From positions 62,001 through 126,000 of the forward strand of contig JAJEAC010000093.1 in assembly GCA_022824315.1 (NCBI GenBank): a DNA stretch of 64,000 nt. The letters are read 5' to 3'. The notes below the pieces were generated by a model. The model searched no databases and had not been told where the DNA came from. It saw only the letters and a list, made by a program, of their open reading frames with translations. Below, in pieces: positions 25,423 through 34,518 of the stretch; within the stretch, counting starts at the first letter, position 1, and each line of letters starts with the position of its first letter. This DNA comes from Silicimonas sp. GTDB taxonomy: Bacteria > Pseudomonadota > Alphaproteobacteria > Rhodobacterales > Rhodobacteraceae. Made by a program: the position numbers and the translations under genes.

Positions 25423-25425
25423 GTC

Positions 25426-26193
25426 ATGGAACGGCCTCTGGAAAGCAAGATCATCATCGTCACCGGTGCCACGGGTGGCATCGGTGTCGAAACCGTCAAG
25501 CGCCTGACCGATGAAGGGGCCACCGTCGTCGCATCAGGTCGCAACATGGATCGGCTGAACAAGCTTGGCGCAATGGGTCCAAACATCGTGACGCATCAAT
25601 CCGACGTGTCATGCGAAGACGAGGCACGCGGTCTTGTTGAACGGGCCGAAACCGAATTCGGCAAACTCGATGCCGTGTTCAACGGCGCAGGAATCGTCGG
25701 GGAAAGCGGCCTGATCGAGGATCAAGACCTCGATAGCTTCAATCATGTCATGGATGTCAATGTCGGCGGGGTTTTCCTGATGATGAAGCACGCGGTCCCC
25801 GCCCTGCGACGCAACGATGGTGGCACGATCATCAACATCTCGTCCGTGGCCGGCTTGATCGGTGGCCGAGCCACAATGCCAGCCTACTGTGCCAGCAAGC
25901 ACGCCGTGATCGGGCTGACGAAGAACGGTGCCAAGGCCTATGCCGGCGAAGGCATCCGAGTGAACGCGATTTGCCCAGGTCAAATCGAAACTGACATGCT
26001 TGCTGCGGTGGAATCGGACGCCTGCCCCGAGGATGCCGCCAAAGCACGCGCGATGGTCATCGCCGCCATTCCCGCAGGCCGTTATGGCAAACCCTCTGAA
26101 GTCGCGGCTCTGGCCGCCTTCCTGTGCCGGGAGGACGCCAAGTTCATCAACGGCAGCGTATACACGATCGACGGGGCATTCACGCCGTTTTAG
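25426..26193 (+). CDS. Short-chain dehydrogenase/reductase beside the HxlR regulator
   Basis: The 255-residue classical SDR has the TGATGGIG motif (13-20), FNGAG (86-90), Ser139-140 and YCASK with Tyr154 and Lys158. The ending FINGSVYTIDGAFTPF is normal. VASGRN after the second strand suggests NADP(H). It begins three bases after the MDR stop and is clearly in the same transcript. It is probably part of the same detoxification or redox response; no specific substrate can be named. Confidence 0.85.
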   Translation: MERPLESKIIIVTGATGGIGVETVKRLTDEGATVVASGRNMDRLNKLGAMGPNIVTHQSDVSCEDEARGLVERAETEFGKLDAVFNGAGIVGESGLIEDQDLDSFNHVMDVNVGGVFLMMKHAVPALRRNDGGTIINISSVAGLIGGRATMPAYCASKHAVIGLTKNGAKAYAGEGIRVNAICPGQIETDMLAAVESDACPEDAAKARAMVIAAIPAGRYGKPSEVAALAAFLCREDAKFINGSVYTIDGAFTPF

Positions 26194-26436
26194 TTTGCCC
26201 CAACGTGAGCTCAGGACGCCGACAGGTTTCCGCAGATCCATCGGGCCTATAGTTCCGTCTTTCGGCCTCAGCGTCTCGGTCGGGACAACCCGCTTCGAAC
26301 GAGGCGTGTCTCCATGCCCCCGGACCGAGTATCACGCGGCACCAACGCGCCCAATGTCAACTCCGGAGTTCTTCGGGCGTCGAACCCAAGCGCTTGTGGT
26401 CGCTCACGTCACTCCTCACCCCCCCCGCGAAGATGC

Positions 26437-26625
26437 AGGCCGTGGTCTCCACACCCGCAGATGCGAAAATGCTGACATTTCCAGTCACGACGACGGCGTA
26501 CTGTGCCAGCGCGGTTGCCGCAATCCTCAGATCGTCGCCACTGCGTCCCAATCAGGCCGTCCGGGCAGCCGGGTGTCATCAGCATGGGCAGCCGGATGAT
26601 TCCAAATGCGCACGGCTTGCAGGAA
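26437..26625 (-). pseudogene. Remnant of a PIN-domain (VapC-like) toxin gene, frameshifted
   Basis: On the minus strand, GDDLRIAATALAQYAVVVTGN followed by VSIFASAGVET matches the C-terminal part of VapC-type PIN nucleases, with the acidic residues before LRIAATAL. The preceding portion is in another frame (AVRIWNHPAAHADDTRLPGRPD), so at least one frameshift near 26540 separates them. The N-terminal LDTNV block and a vapB antitoxin gene are not found. The AidB-like gene starts 140 bases away where they would lie. It is a short, broken fragment; the assignment rests on one motif. Confidence 0.45.
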
Positions 26626-26762
26626 CTGCGAGGACGGGACATCGCCCGCAAGCATCTGGCAAAGCGACATTTGCCGTGCCAGAATTGGCCCGAAAGATGC
26701 CGTCGGCCAACCAACTCTGAGCCGCACGGATCCCCGAACCAAGATGTACGGACACACACCCG

Positions 26763-28388
26763 ATGACGGAACTGCCCGCAACCGCACTGCTAGAAACGCA
26801 TGACGTGACCAATCAGCCGGATGCTGCGGGCGACCGTGATCTCTGGGCCGACGACATCGTGTTGCGCATGCTGGCTGGAAAGGACGGGAAGGAAAGCGCG
26901 CTTGCCGCGTATGGCGCGACCCTCGGGCAGCGCGAGATGCGGGCGGCGGCACGAAACGCCGAGCGGCATGCGCCCGAACTCCGTCTCTTCGACCAAGCCG
27001 GCCGTCGGTTGGACGAAGTGGTATTTCACCCCGACTACCACCGGTTCATGGCCACCTCGGTCGCCGCCGGGTACCATTCGGTGGCATGGGAACGCGATGC
27101 CGGCGGACACGTCGCACACGCAGCCATGGTCTATCTGGCCAGCCAGGTGGAGCCCGGGCATTGCTGCCCGCTGACAATGACCTACGCGGCGCAGCCAGTG
27201 ATAGGCGCTGCGGAAGGTCTGCACGACGATTGGGGCGACCTGGCCTTGTCCCGCGAATACGATCCCTCCGTCAAGCCGGCGCGAATCAAGCCGGGCGTGA
27301 CTGTCGGAATGGCGATGACCGAGAAGCAGGGCGGTTCCGATGTCAGGGCCAACTCGACCGTTGCGGAGCGCGACGGGGATGCGTGGCGGCTGACGGGCCA
27401 CAAGTGGTTCTGTTCCGCACCGATGTCGGACGGATTCCTGACGCTGGCCCGAACGGATTCCGGCCTGACCTGCTTCCTTGTGCCGCGATGGCTGGACGGC
27501 GAACGGAACGGCATCCGGATCCAGAGGCTGAAGGAAAAGCTTGGCAACCGCTCGAACGCCTCGGCCGAAATCGAGTACCACCGCGCCCTGGCCTACCGCG
27601 TAGGAGGGGACGGCGAAGGCGTGCGCACCATCGTAGGGATGGTGCATCACACGCGCCTCGACACCGCCATTGCGCCAGCCGGGCTCATGCGTGCCGCGCT
27701 CCGCGAAGCCCATCACTGGGTCTCGAACCGTCTCGCGTTTCAGAAGCGCCTGATCGACCAGCCTCTGATGCGGACGGTCCTTGCCGACCTTGCTCTCGAT
27801 TGGCAGGGAGCGCTGACCCTAGGCTTGCACGTTGCACGCAGCTTTGACGGATGTACTCCGGAAGACCAGGCGTTCGCACGGATCGGCGTGGCATTGGCGA
27901 AGTACCTGAACAACAAGCTCTGCCCGATGGTGGTCGCCGAGACGATGGAAGTGCTCGGGGGCATGGGATATGTCGAGGAGACGACGCTTCCCATGCTCTT
28001 CCGGGAGGCACCGTTGAACGGGATATGGGAAGGATCGGGCAACGTCATCTGCCTGGACGCACTTCGGACGCTTGCAAAGGTTCCCATGGCGGTCGACGCG
28101 CTGAATGCCGATCTGGATGCCGCTGCCGGGATGGACAAGACATATGACACCGCGCTCGCGGAACATCGGTCACGCTGGCAGGTGCACGTGCCTGAAGCGG
28201 AAGCCAGGTGGTTCACCGAGCGCACGGCGCTGTTGCTGACAGCATCCACTCTCCTGCGCCACGGCGACGCCAAGGTTGCCGAGGCCTTTGTTGACTCCAG
28301 GCTGTCCGGAAGCCGCGGCCGCACAAGCGGCAGCCTGGCGCCGACTCACGTGAACGCAGTGCTGGCCCACGGACTTGCGCCCGCCTGA
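26763..28388 (+). CDS. aidB: AidB-like acyl-CoA dehydrogenase-family protein
   Basis: The 541-residue flavoprotein follows the AidB layout: an N-terminal domain with PDYHRFM, then the acyl-CoA dehydrogenase core with MAMTEKQGGSDVRANST and TGHKWFCSAPMSDGFL (flavin-binding region). Near the C-terminus are EVLGGMGYVEETTLPMLFRE and NGIWEGSGNVICLDALR, which are AidB signatures. In E. coli, AidB is induced by alkylating agents, binds DNA and protects against alkylation. ATG 26763 was used. It stands alone between a PIN remnant and a convergent SDR, with no ada, alkA or alkB nearby. Confidence 0.9.
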   Translation: MTELPATALLETHDVTNQPDAAGDRDLWADDIVLRMLAGKDGKESALAAYGATLGQREMRAAARNAERHAPELRLFDQAGRRLDEVVFHPDYHRFMATSVAAGYHSVAWERDAGGHVAHAAMVYLASQVEPGHCCPLTMTYAAQPVIGAAEGLHDDWGDLALSREYDPSVKPARIKPGVTVGMAMTEKQGGSDVRANSTVAERDGDAWRLTGHKWFCSAPMSDGFLTLARTDSGLTCFLVPRWLDGERNGIRIQRLKEKLGNRSNASAEIEYHRALAYRVGGDGEGVRTIVGMVHHTRLDTAIAPAGLMRAALREAHHWVSNRLAFQKRLIDQPLMRTVLADLALDWQGALTLGLHVARSFDGCTPEDQAFARIGVALAKYLNNKLCPMVVAETMEVLGGMGYVEETTLPMLFREAPLNGIWEGSGNVICLDALRTLAKVPMAVDALNADLDAAAGMDKTYDTALAEHRSRWQVHVPEAEARWFTERTALLLTASTLLRHGDAKVAEAFVDSRLSGSRGRTSGSLAPTHVNAVLAHGLAPA

Positions 28389-28394
28389 CGCGCC

Positions 28395-28439
28395 GTTCCA
28401 TCGCTGCCGCGAGCCGGTTGGCAGCGGTCACGTTGGAAC
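28395..28439. terminator. Extended hairpin between convergent aidB-like and SDR genes
   Basis: GTTCCA/TGGAAC (28395-28400 with 28434-28439) encloses CGCTGCC/GGCAGCG (28402-28408 with 28420-28426), forming an interrupted stem just after the aidB stop. No T-run follows directly. It could end transcription from the left gene; the rest of the 330-base gap to 28715 shows nothing else I recognise. Confidence 0.35.
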
Positions 28440-28715
28440 CGATTCGGCCTCGGCCGCCTTTTCAGTGATCAATCCAGTGATTGCGACCTTGTCGCTCGCC
28501 ATGTTCAAGCACACAGTGAAGGCGCTGGGGGCCGGATCGAGATTTTGCCTTGGCCCGCGCCCGGCAATGTCGAACGCCGCGCCAAGCGCGGGCGTCGTCA
28601 CCAGCATGAGCGGGCCATACAGCGCACGTCATCGCCGCCAGTCGCCAACCCTCAATGCCGCCCGAGCAATCCTTTCAGGCGAGGCCCGCATGCCGTGCAC
28701 AACGGTGCACCCGGA

Positions 28716-29525
28716 TCATTGCATTATCATGCCGCCGTCGATCATGATCAGCTGTCCCGTCATGTAGTCGCTTTCGCTTGAACAAAGGAAGGCGGCCGTG
28801 CCCTTTACGTCGTCTGGCGTCGAGAGCCTCTTCATCAGGATCATGGTATTGGCGAGGTGGTCCATCGACTGGCCTTCCTCCTCGAACATGCCGATTTCCA
28901 CGAGATCCTTGTCAAGCTGCTCCCAAAGCTCGGTCTTCACCACACCCGGGCCATAACCGTTGACGGTGATCTTATGCTCCCAAAGTGCCTTTGCGCCGCC
29001 GATGATCATGGCCAGCACAGCGTATTTCGAGCAGCAATAGGGAACGACATCCAGAAACGCGGTGCGCGACACGATGGAGCCGACCGGAATGATCTTGTAG
29101 GGGTGATCATCCATCGGGCCCTGGGAGATCATCTGTCGCGCCGCCTCCTGCATGCCCAGAAGAACGCCCTTGGCGTTGATGTTCATTATCATGTCCCAGT
29201 TATCTTCGTCGATATCCATGAACATGCGGGGCTTGTTCACGCCTGCATTGAGAAGAGCGACGTTGATCGATCCGAAGGATTCAACGGTCTTTGCAACTGC
29301 AGCGGCGTTGTCTTCGCGGCTGGTAACGTCCATCCTGACGGCCACCGCGTGACCATTTCCGGCGGCATTTATGCGTTCGGCCACTGCCTGAACACCATCA
29401 AAATTTATGTCGCCGATACAGACGTTCGCGCCTTGCTGCGCAAAGCACTCCGCGTTTGCCGCTCCCATGCCTTGTGCGGCGCCCGTAACGAGGATGTTCT
29501 TTCCTGCGAGTCGTTGCGAATCCAT
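28716..29525 (-). CDS. Short-chain dehydrogenase/reductase divergent from the sugar ABC operon
   Basis: The 269-residue SDR has TGAAQGMGAANAE (14-26), IGDIN with Asp39 pointing to NAD use, LNAG (92-95), Ser150 and YCCSK with Tyr163 and Lys167. It ends in TGQLIMIDGG, the usual SDR finish. It resembles polyol or hydroxy-acid dehydrogenases. The ATG at 29525 has GGGAGGA six bases upstream; a longer frame from 29627 was rejected. It is divergent from a ribose-type ABC importer and shares a 200-base promoter region with palindromic sites. It probably oxidises the imported sugar or polyol. Confidence 0.85.
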   Translation of the reverse strand: MDSQRLAGKNILVTGAAQGMGAANAECFAQQGANVCIGDINFDGVQAVAERINAAGNGHAVAVRMDVTSREDNAAAVAKTVESFGSINVALLNAGVNKPRMFMDIDEDNWDMIMNINAKGVLLGMQEAARQMISQGPMDDHPYKIIPVGSIVSRTAFLDVVPYCCSKYAVLAMIIGGAKALWEHKITVNGYGPGVVKTELWEQLDKDLVEIGMFEEEGQSMDHLANTMILMKRLSTPDDVKGTAAFLCSSESDYMTGQLIMIDGGMIMQ

Positions 29526-29612
29526 TTTGCGTCCTCCCAAGGCACGTCTCTTCAGTTGTCTGCAGAAACGTATCTCGAAGCAACTGCCGCCCACACACGG
29601 ATTTGATCTAAA

Positions 29613-29638
29613 TTGGATCAAGTTCATCCAAAATGGAC
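29613..29638. promoter_or_regulatory. Clustered inverted repeats in the divergent promoter, candidate operator
   Basis: TTGGAT (29613-29618) and ATCCAA (29626-29631) form an inverted repeat with a seven-base spacer. Overlapping it, TCCA-AAA-TGGA (29627-29637) is a perfect short palindrome. The 13-mer ATCCAAAATGGAC (29626-29638) recurs with two differences at 34519-34531 before the regulator gene at the end of the ABC operon. Confidence 0.6.
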
Positions 29639-29724
29639 GAAATCGTGGAATATGCGGCGTTCCTAATTTGACAGACTACGCGCGACGAAAGGAAATCGTC
29701 TAAAATTCCTGAAGGGAGGACTCA

Positions 29725-30759
29725 ATGACGTATTTGGAAAAGACCATGCGCAACATGATGGTCGGCGTGCTGGCGTTTGGTGCCATGGCGACCGCATCGC
29801 TCGCGCAAGACAAGCCATCGATCATCTCGTTCAACGGCCCAGCCGGTGAGGCTTATATCGGCCGGTTCATCAAGGGCATCAAGGATACTGCCGAACTCAA
29901 GGGCTTTGACATCCAGGTCTTTGAGAACCAGTTCAACCAGGCCGAGCAAGACCAGCAGGTTCAGCAGGTACTGGCTGCCGGCGTCCTGCCGGACGTCTTC
30001 ATCTGGTGGCCGTCTGACGCCGTTGCGGGCCTTGGGTCGCTCCGCGCACTTGCCAGGACAGGCGTTCCGGTTCTGAAGATCAACCAGCTTCCGAACGAGC
30101 AGGACAAGCAGTACATCTTCGGCTACGCTGGCCCAGATGACCGCCTGCGTGCCCGAAACGCCGGCTACATGATGCGCGAGGCAGCCGCCGCCAAGAGCGC
30201 TGCTGGCGGTGAAGGCTTCAACGTGCTGGTGCTGAGCTACCCGCACAGCTATGGCGGCTATGGCCTGTCGATCAACGCCTTCAAGGAAGCGATCGCCGGT
30301 TCGGACTTGACCATCATCGGTGACGTTGACGAAGGCTTCGGTCAGGCCAACGGATATAAGGGTGCCGCAAAGGCCATCGCAGCGCTTCGCGACGAAGGCA
30401 TCCACTTTGTCTACGGAATGGACGACGCGATTCTCACCGGCGGCATCAAGGCGCTGGAGGAAGCTGGCTACTCCATGGGAGAAGACGTGATCGCAGTCGG
30501 CACCGTCTGCAATGGCGACAAGCAGTTGATCGAGGAAGGCAAGCAGTTCGGCACGACGCTCCAGTCGCCGCTGCACGAAGGTCAGCTCGCCATCAAGATG
30601 GTCGAAGAGTATCTCGAGACCGGTGAGTTGGCGAACTACATCAACTTCACGCCGAACCCGGCTGTGACCGCGACAAACATCGACACCGTTGCGCTTCGCG
30701 GATATGACGGCAAGCTCTATGGCATCGACGAGCTGTGCTCGGGCGCCTGGGGCGGCTAA
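29725..30759 (+). CDS. Sugar ABC transporter substrate-binding protein (ribose/periplasmic-binding type 1)
   Basis: The 344-residue protein starts with a signal peptide (about 28 residues, ending SLAQ before DKPSIIS) and continues as a type 1 periplasmic binding protein of the RbsB/LacI-like class. Recognisable parts are FNQAEQDQQVQQVLAAGVLPDVFIWWPSD, given here as the region of residues 71-100 that forms the first ligand-side loop, and the later GMDDAILTGGIKALEEAGY hinge segment. GGGAGGA precedes the ATG by five bases. It is the first gene of the ABC operon and is followed by a terminator-like hairpin, which would raise its level over the membrane components. The sugar or polyol bound is not known. 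Confidence 0.9.
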   Translation: MTYLEKTMRNMMVGVLAFGAMATASLAQDKPSIISFNGPAGEAYIGRFIKGIKDTAELKGFDIQVFENQFNQAEQDQQVQQVLAAGVLPDVFIWWPSDAVAGLGSLRALARTGVPVLKINQLPNEQDKQYIFGYAGPDDRLRARNAGYMMREAAAAKSAAGGEGFNVLVLSYPHSYGGYGLSINAFKEAIAGSDLTIIGDVDEGFGQANGYKGAAKAIAALRDEGIHFVYGMDDAILTGGIKALEEAGYSMGEDVIAVGTVCNGDKQLIEEGKQFGTTLQSPLHEGQLAIKMVEEYLETGELANYINFTPNPAVTATNIDTVALRGYDGKLYGIDELCSGAWGG

Positions 30760-30773
30760 GTCCAGACATCAGG

Positions 30774-30804
30774 AAGGGCGCCCTAGCGACAGGGCGCCCT
30801 TTTT
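30774..30804 (+). terminator. Strong hairpin with T-run after the binding-protein gene
   Basis: AAGGGCGCCCT (30774-30784) and AGGGCGCCCTT (30791-30801) pair perfectly over 11 bases with a six-base loop and run into TTTT. It sits inside the operon, 14 bases after the binding-protein stop and 43 bases before the ATPase start. Partial termination here is the common way to make more binding protein than transporter. Confidence 0.85.
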
Positions 30805-30847
30805 CCGCTAAGAACAGGAATATCCCGACTGGATCAGGGAGGGGACC

Positions 30848-32377
30848 ATGGCGGATCAACTGCTTCTTCAGCTCACCAACATCAGCCGCGACTATGGTGC
30901 GATCCAGGCGCTGAAAGGCGCGAGCTTTGAAATCGGACGTGGCGAAATCATGGGATTGGTCGGCGAAAACGGTGCCGGAAAGTCCACAATGGTCAAGATC
31001 ATCGGAGGCTTCGACACGGGATTCACCGGGGAGTATTTCTATGACGGCGAAGTCCGCCACTTCGGCAGCCCGACCGCCGCGGAACATGCCGGCATTGCCA
31101 TCGCCCAGCAGGAGTTGAGCCTGATCCCGACAATGAGCGTGGCCGAGAACATCTTCCTTGCGGGCGACGGCGTCCCGCAGATTGCCTCGAAGGGCTTGCT
31201 CGCGAAGAAGGCGAAACCGTTCCTGGAAGAAGTCGGGCTTGGGCACATTAACCCGATGCGCGTCACGAACCGGCTTTCCGTCGGTGAACAGCATCTGGTC
31301 GAGGTTGCACGTCTGATAGCGCATAACCCGCAGGTGCTGATCCTTGATGAGCCCACGGCAGCGCTTGGCGAGACAGATTCCATCCGAATCCTGGACATGG
31401 TGAAACGCTTGAAGGACCGCGGAAAGTCGGTGATCTACGTGAGCCACCGATTGGACGAGATCTTCAAGATATGCGACCGGGTCACGGTGCTGCGGGACGG
31501 CGAAAGCCAGGTTCCGCGTGCGGCGACGGACATGGATGTCAACTCCCTCGTTGAACTCATGCTGGGTTTCGAGCTTGGCGACATGTACCCGGCACGCAGG
31601 CCGATCACCCGCGAGACACCCATCCTGAAGGTGCGGGATCTCTGGCCGGACGGGATTCTCGAACCCATCAGTTTCGAAGTGTACCCCGGGGAAATCCTGG
31701 GTCTTGCGGGCCAGCTTGGGTCGGGAACCTCCGAGATTCTCGGAGCCATGACCGGATCCACGAAATCGCGCGGCGGGACGTTGCACTACAACGGCGAGGA
31801 ATTCATGGCCTCGCGTCCAAAGGACGCCATCCGCCGCGGCATCGCCTTTTGTTCCGAGGATCGAAAACATGACGGACTGTTCCTTGGTCGCCCCATCATG
31901 GAGAACCTGTCGGCCCCGTCGATTGAAACGATCTCGAGCAACGGACTTCTGAACGGCGCGAAAGAGCGGGCTTCGACGACCGAGAACGCCATCAAGTTCA
32001 CCGTGGACCCAAAGCGCCTCCCGCAGGAGGCCGGAGTCCTCTCAGGCGGCAACCAGCAGAAGGTTGCGCTTGGCAAGTGGCTGTCGATTTCGCCCAAGGT
32101 GATCCTTGTGAACGAACCCACACGCGGCGTGGACGTTGGCGCACGGGCCGAGATCTACCAGATTCTCCGCGATCTGGCGGACCAGGGAGCCGCCATCGTC
32201 GTGGCCTCGACGGACATACAGGAAGTCACAAACCTGCCGGACCGAATCATCAGCTTTTATCGCGGGATCCAGATCGGTGAACTGCAACTGGGCGAGATGT
32301 CCTCGGCCAGCATCCTTGAACAGATCACCGACCCGTTTCACGAAGCGGGCATTGCCGTGTCGGAGAGAGCATCATGA
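30848..32377 (+). CDS. Sugar ABC transporter ATP-binding protein (RbsA/XylG type, two nucleotide-binding domains)
   Basis: The 509-residue protein has two tandem ATPase domains. The first has an intact Walker A (GENGAGKST, 39-47), an LSVGEQ signature and LILDEPTAALG. The second has a degenerate Walker A (GQLGSGTSE, no lysine) but LSGGNQQKVALGKWL and NEPTRGVDVGA. This asymmetry is normal in the ribose/xylose class. It drives import through the two permeases encoded next. GGGAGGGG precedes the ATG. Its stop overlaps the next start in an ATGA. Confidence 0.93.
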   Translation: MADQLLLQLTNISRDYGAIQALKGASFEIGRGEIMGLVGENGAGKSTMVKIIGGFDTGFTGEYFYDGEVRHFGSPTAAEHAGIAIAQQELSLIPTMSVAENIFLAGDGVPQIASKGLLAKKAKPFLEEVGLGHINPMRVTNRLSVGEQHLVEVARLIAHNPQVLILDEPTAALGETDSIRILDMVKRLKDRGKSVIYVSHRLDEIFKICDRVTVLRDGESQVPRAATDMDVNSLVELMLGFELGDMYPARRPITRETPILKVRDLWPDGILEPISFEVYPGEILGLAGQLGSGTSEILGAMTGSTKSRGGTLHYNGEEFMASRPKDAIRRGIAFCSEDRKHDGLFLGRPIMENLSAPSIETISSNGLLNGAKERASTTENAIKFTVDPKRLPQEAGVLSGGNQQKVALGKWLSISPKVILVNEPTRGVDVGARAEIYQILRDLADQGAAIVVASTDIQEVTNLPDRIISFYRGIQIGELQLGEMSSASILEQITDPFHEAGIAVSERAS

Positions 32378-33447
32378 CCGACGCAACTGCAATGTCGGTC
32401 GACGACCTCAACTTCATCCAGCGCATTCGCAGGGACTATTCGCCATTGGTCATCGCAATGGTGGGGCTCTTCATTGTCGTGTTCGTGGCCGGAGCGACAC
32501 TTACCGACGACTTCCTGACATGGTTCAATGTCAAGACGATAATCCGGGACGCCGCTTTGGTCGGCATCATGGCCATCGGACTGACCTTCGTGACACTCAG
32601 CGGCAACTTCTTCCTGTTGTCGATGAAGGAGATCGCGGCGCTTTCCATCATTTGTTTCGCCACGCTCATGGGTGCGGAGTGGAATCAGTGGGGCCCAGCC
32701 GAGGGCGATCCGACAACCTCGGCCTTGATGATGACCTTTCTTGTTGCCTTTGCGGCCACGATGATCATCGCGACGATCACGGGTGCCATTCAGGGCGCCC
32801 TGATTGGACTTGGCGGCAATCCGATCGTTGTCACGCTTGGTGCCGCGGGCCTGTTCTTCGGGATCGGGTCCTGGTGGTCGGACAACCTTGTCGTCAGTTA
32901 TCGCCGCCCGCATGGTGCGGAATGGCTGGGGACCGGGTCCTTCCTCGGGGACATTCCAAACATCACCGTGGCCTTTATCATCATCGCGGTCGCGGCTGAG
33001 TTGACCCTGCGCTACACGACCTTTGGTCGACAGGTCTACCTGGTGGGCGCCAACCGCGCCGCGGGCCGAGCGACCGGGCACGAGAACTTCGGCATGGCGA
33101 TCAAGTGCTGCATCATCGCCAGTGTTTGCGCGGCATTCGTCGCGGTGGCGTTCTCGGGCCAGGTCTCATCAGCGCATGTCAATTACTTCTCGTCCGAGTT
33201 CGGCTCGTCGGGCGACATGACGATCATGGTCATTGCCATCGTCATGGTCGGCGGCAACTCCATCATGGGCGGTTACGGCTCGACGCTCCGCACGTCGCTC
33301 GGCGCGATCTTCATTTCAAGCATCGACAACATGATGGTCTTGAATGGCTTCAACTCGGGCGCACGGGTGCTCGCCGTCGGCCTGATGATCGTCTTTTCCA
33401 TCATCGTCTTTGCCCTTGTCCGCCGCGGCAGCCGGGCCGTGGAGTAG
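32374..33447 (+). CDS. Sugar ABC transporter permease 1 (RbsC-like)
   Basis: The 357-residue protein has about ten hydrophobic segments and the BPD_transp_2 features of ribose-type permeases: VGIMAIGLTFVTLSGNFFLLS near residue 65-85 (first half VGIMAIGLTFVTLSG), GALIGLGGNPIVVTLG and RQVYLVGANRAAGRATGH, the cytoplasmic loop that contacts the ATPase. It overlaps the ATPase stop by four bases and is followed nine bases on by the second permease. It should form a heterodimer with that protein in the inner membrane. Confidence 0.9.
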   Translation: MTDATAMSVDDLNFIQRIRRDYSPLVIAMVGLFIVVFVAGATLTDDFLTWFNVKTIIRDAALVGIMAIGLTFVTLSGNFFLLSMKEIAALSIICFATLMGAEWNQWGPAEGDPTTSALMMTFLVAFAATMIIATITGAIQGALIGLGGNPIVVTLGAAGLFFGIGSWWSDNLVVSYRRPHGAEWLGTGSFLGDIPNITVAFIIIAVAAELTLRYTTFGRQVYLVGANRAAGRATGHENFGMAIKCCIIASVCAAFVAVAFSGQVSSAHVNYFSSEFGSSGDMTIMVIAIVMVGGNSIMGGYGSTLRTSLGAIFISSIDNMMVLNGFNSGARVLAVGLMIVFSIIVFALVRRGSRAVE

Positions 33448-33456
33448 GAGGAACCC

Positions 33457-34497
33457 ATGGAACGCATCAAGCACTTCGTCACCGAAAACCCGGACCTGGT
33501 CTTTGCCATTTTGCTGGCCGGCAGCGTATTTACCTTCTTTGCGATCACCGAGCCGCTGTTCTTCACGCACCGGACCGGCTTTGCGATCATGGAACGATTC
33601 GCGGTTCTGGGCCTTGTCGGGCTGGCATTGACGCTTTGCATCATCGCCGGCGAAATTGACCTTTCGATTGGCTCGAACGCGGCGCTGGCCGCGGTGATCA
33701 CGGTGCGATTCACCGACGATTGGGGGGCCGTCAACGCACTTCTGCTGGCGCTGGCGGTTTCGACCACCATCGGTGCAATTCAGGGGTATTTCATCGCCTA
33801 TCTGAGAATCCGCGCCATCGTGTTGACGGTGGGGACGTTGATGCTCCTGCGCGGCGTGGCACTCTTCGCCGCCGATGAGAAGACCGTCATGCTGACCGAC
33901 TTCCGCATTCCTGACTTCATCTCGACCAAGATGCTCGTCTACTTCTCGCCCGCGTCTCTCCTGGTCATCGCGATGTTCATTGTCGTGGGATTGTTCATGA
34001 CCTACACGCGCTATGGCCGCGAAATCTATGCCATTGGCGGTGCCCGGAAAGAGGCCTTGGCGTCCGGTATCTCGCTGCAGCGCCCGATGATCATCGTCTT
34101 CGCCATCTCGGGCTTTTGTGCCGGCCTGGGCGGCATCATCATCGGCCTGCGATCGGGCACGGCACAGGCGCTCGGGCTTCAGTACCTCCTGCTGGCCGGA
34201 ACGGTGGCTGCCTTCATCGGCGGTGTGTCGATCCTTGGCGGCAAGGGCGGAGTCATCGGTGCGGCCATCGGAACGTTGACGGTAAACTTCCTGAACACCG
34301 GGCTGGTCTTTAACGTGACGCCTTCATTCATGGTGCAACTCTACCTTGGCATTCTCCTTCTTGTCGTCATCATGTTTCAGACCGGCAGCCGCGTCTTCGA
34401 GGAACGACAACGACGAAGCCAGCTTCTCAACGATGTCGACCGACGACGAAGTATCCTGGCCGAGAAGATCGCCGAAATCCGACGACCATCCGGATAG
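33457..34497 (+). CDS. Sugar ABC transporter permease 2 (RbsC-like)
   Basis: The 346-residue polytopic membrane protein is homologous to permease 1, with LALTLCIIAGEIDLSIGSNAAL (seen as LCIIAGEIDLSIGS), a motif shared by ribose-class permeases. IRAIVLTVGTLMLLRG and the ATPase-contact loop REIYAIGGARKEALASGI follow. AGGAGGA precedes the ATG. A charged C-terminal tail of about 35 residues (EERQRRSQLLNDVDRRR) is longer than usual. It is the last transporter gene before the regulator, which starts 73 bases after its stop. Confidence 0.9.
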   Translation: MERIKHFVTENPDLVFAILLAGSVFTFFAITEPLFFTHRTGFAIMERFAVLGLVGLALTLCIIAGEIDLSIGSNAALAAVITVRFTDDWGAVNALLLALAVSTTIGAIQGYFIAYLRIRAIVLTVGTLMLLRGVALFAADEKTVMLTDFRIPDFISTKMLVYFSPASLLVIAMFIVVGLFMTYTRYGREIYAIGGARKEALASGISLQRPMIIVFAISGFCAGLGGIIIGLRSGTAQALGLQYLLLAGTVAAFIGGVSILGGKGGVIGAAIGTLTVNFLNTGLVFNVTPSFMVQLYLGILLLVVIMFQTGSRVFEERQRRSQLLNDVDRRRSILAEKIAEIRRPSG

Positions 34498-34518
34498 TCG
34501 CAACAAAGCTGGAAAATT

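Noticed and set aside
29668-29706. TTGACA at 29668 with TAAAAT at 29701 as a promoter for the ABC operon
   Set aside because: The spacer is 27 bases, far too long for a normal sigma-70 promoter; no better -10 lies at 16-18 bases.
31680-31760. Missing lysine in the second Walker A of the sugar ABC ATPase
   Set aside because: Degeneration of the second nucleotide-binding domain is standard in RbsA/XylG-type proteins and does not mark a pseudogene.
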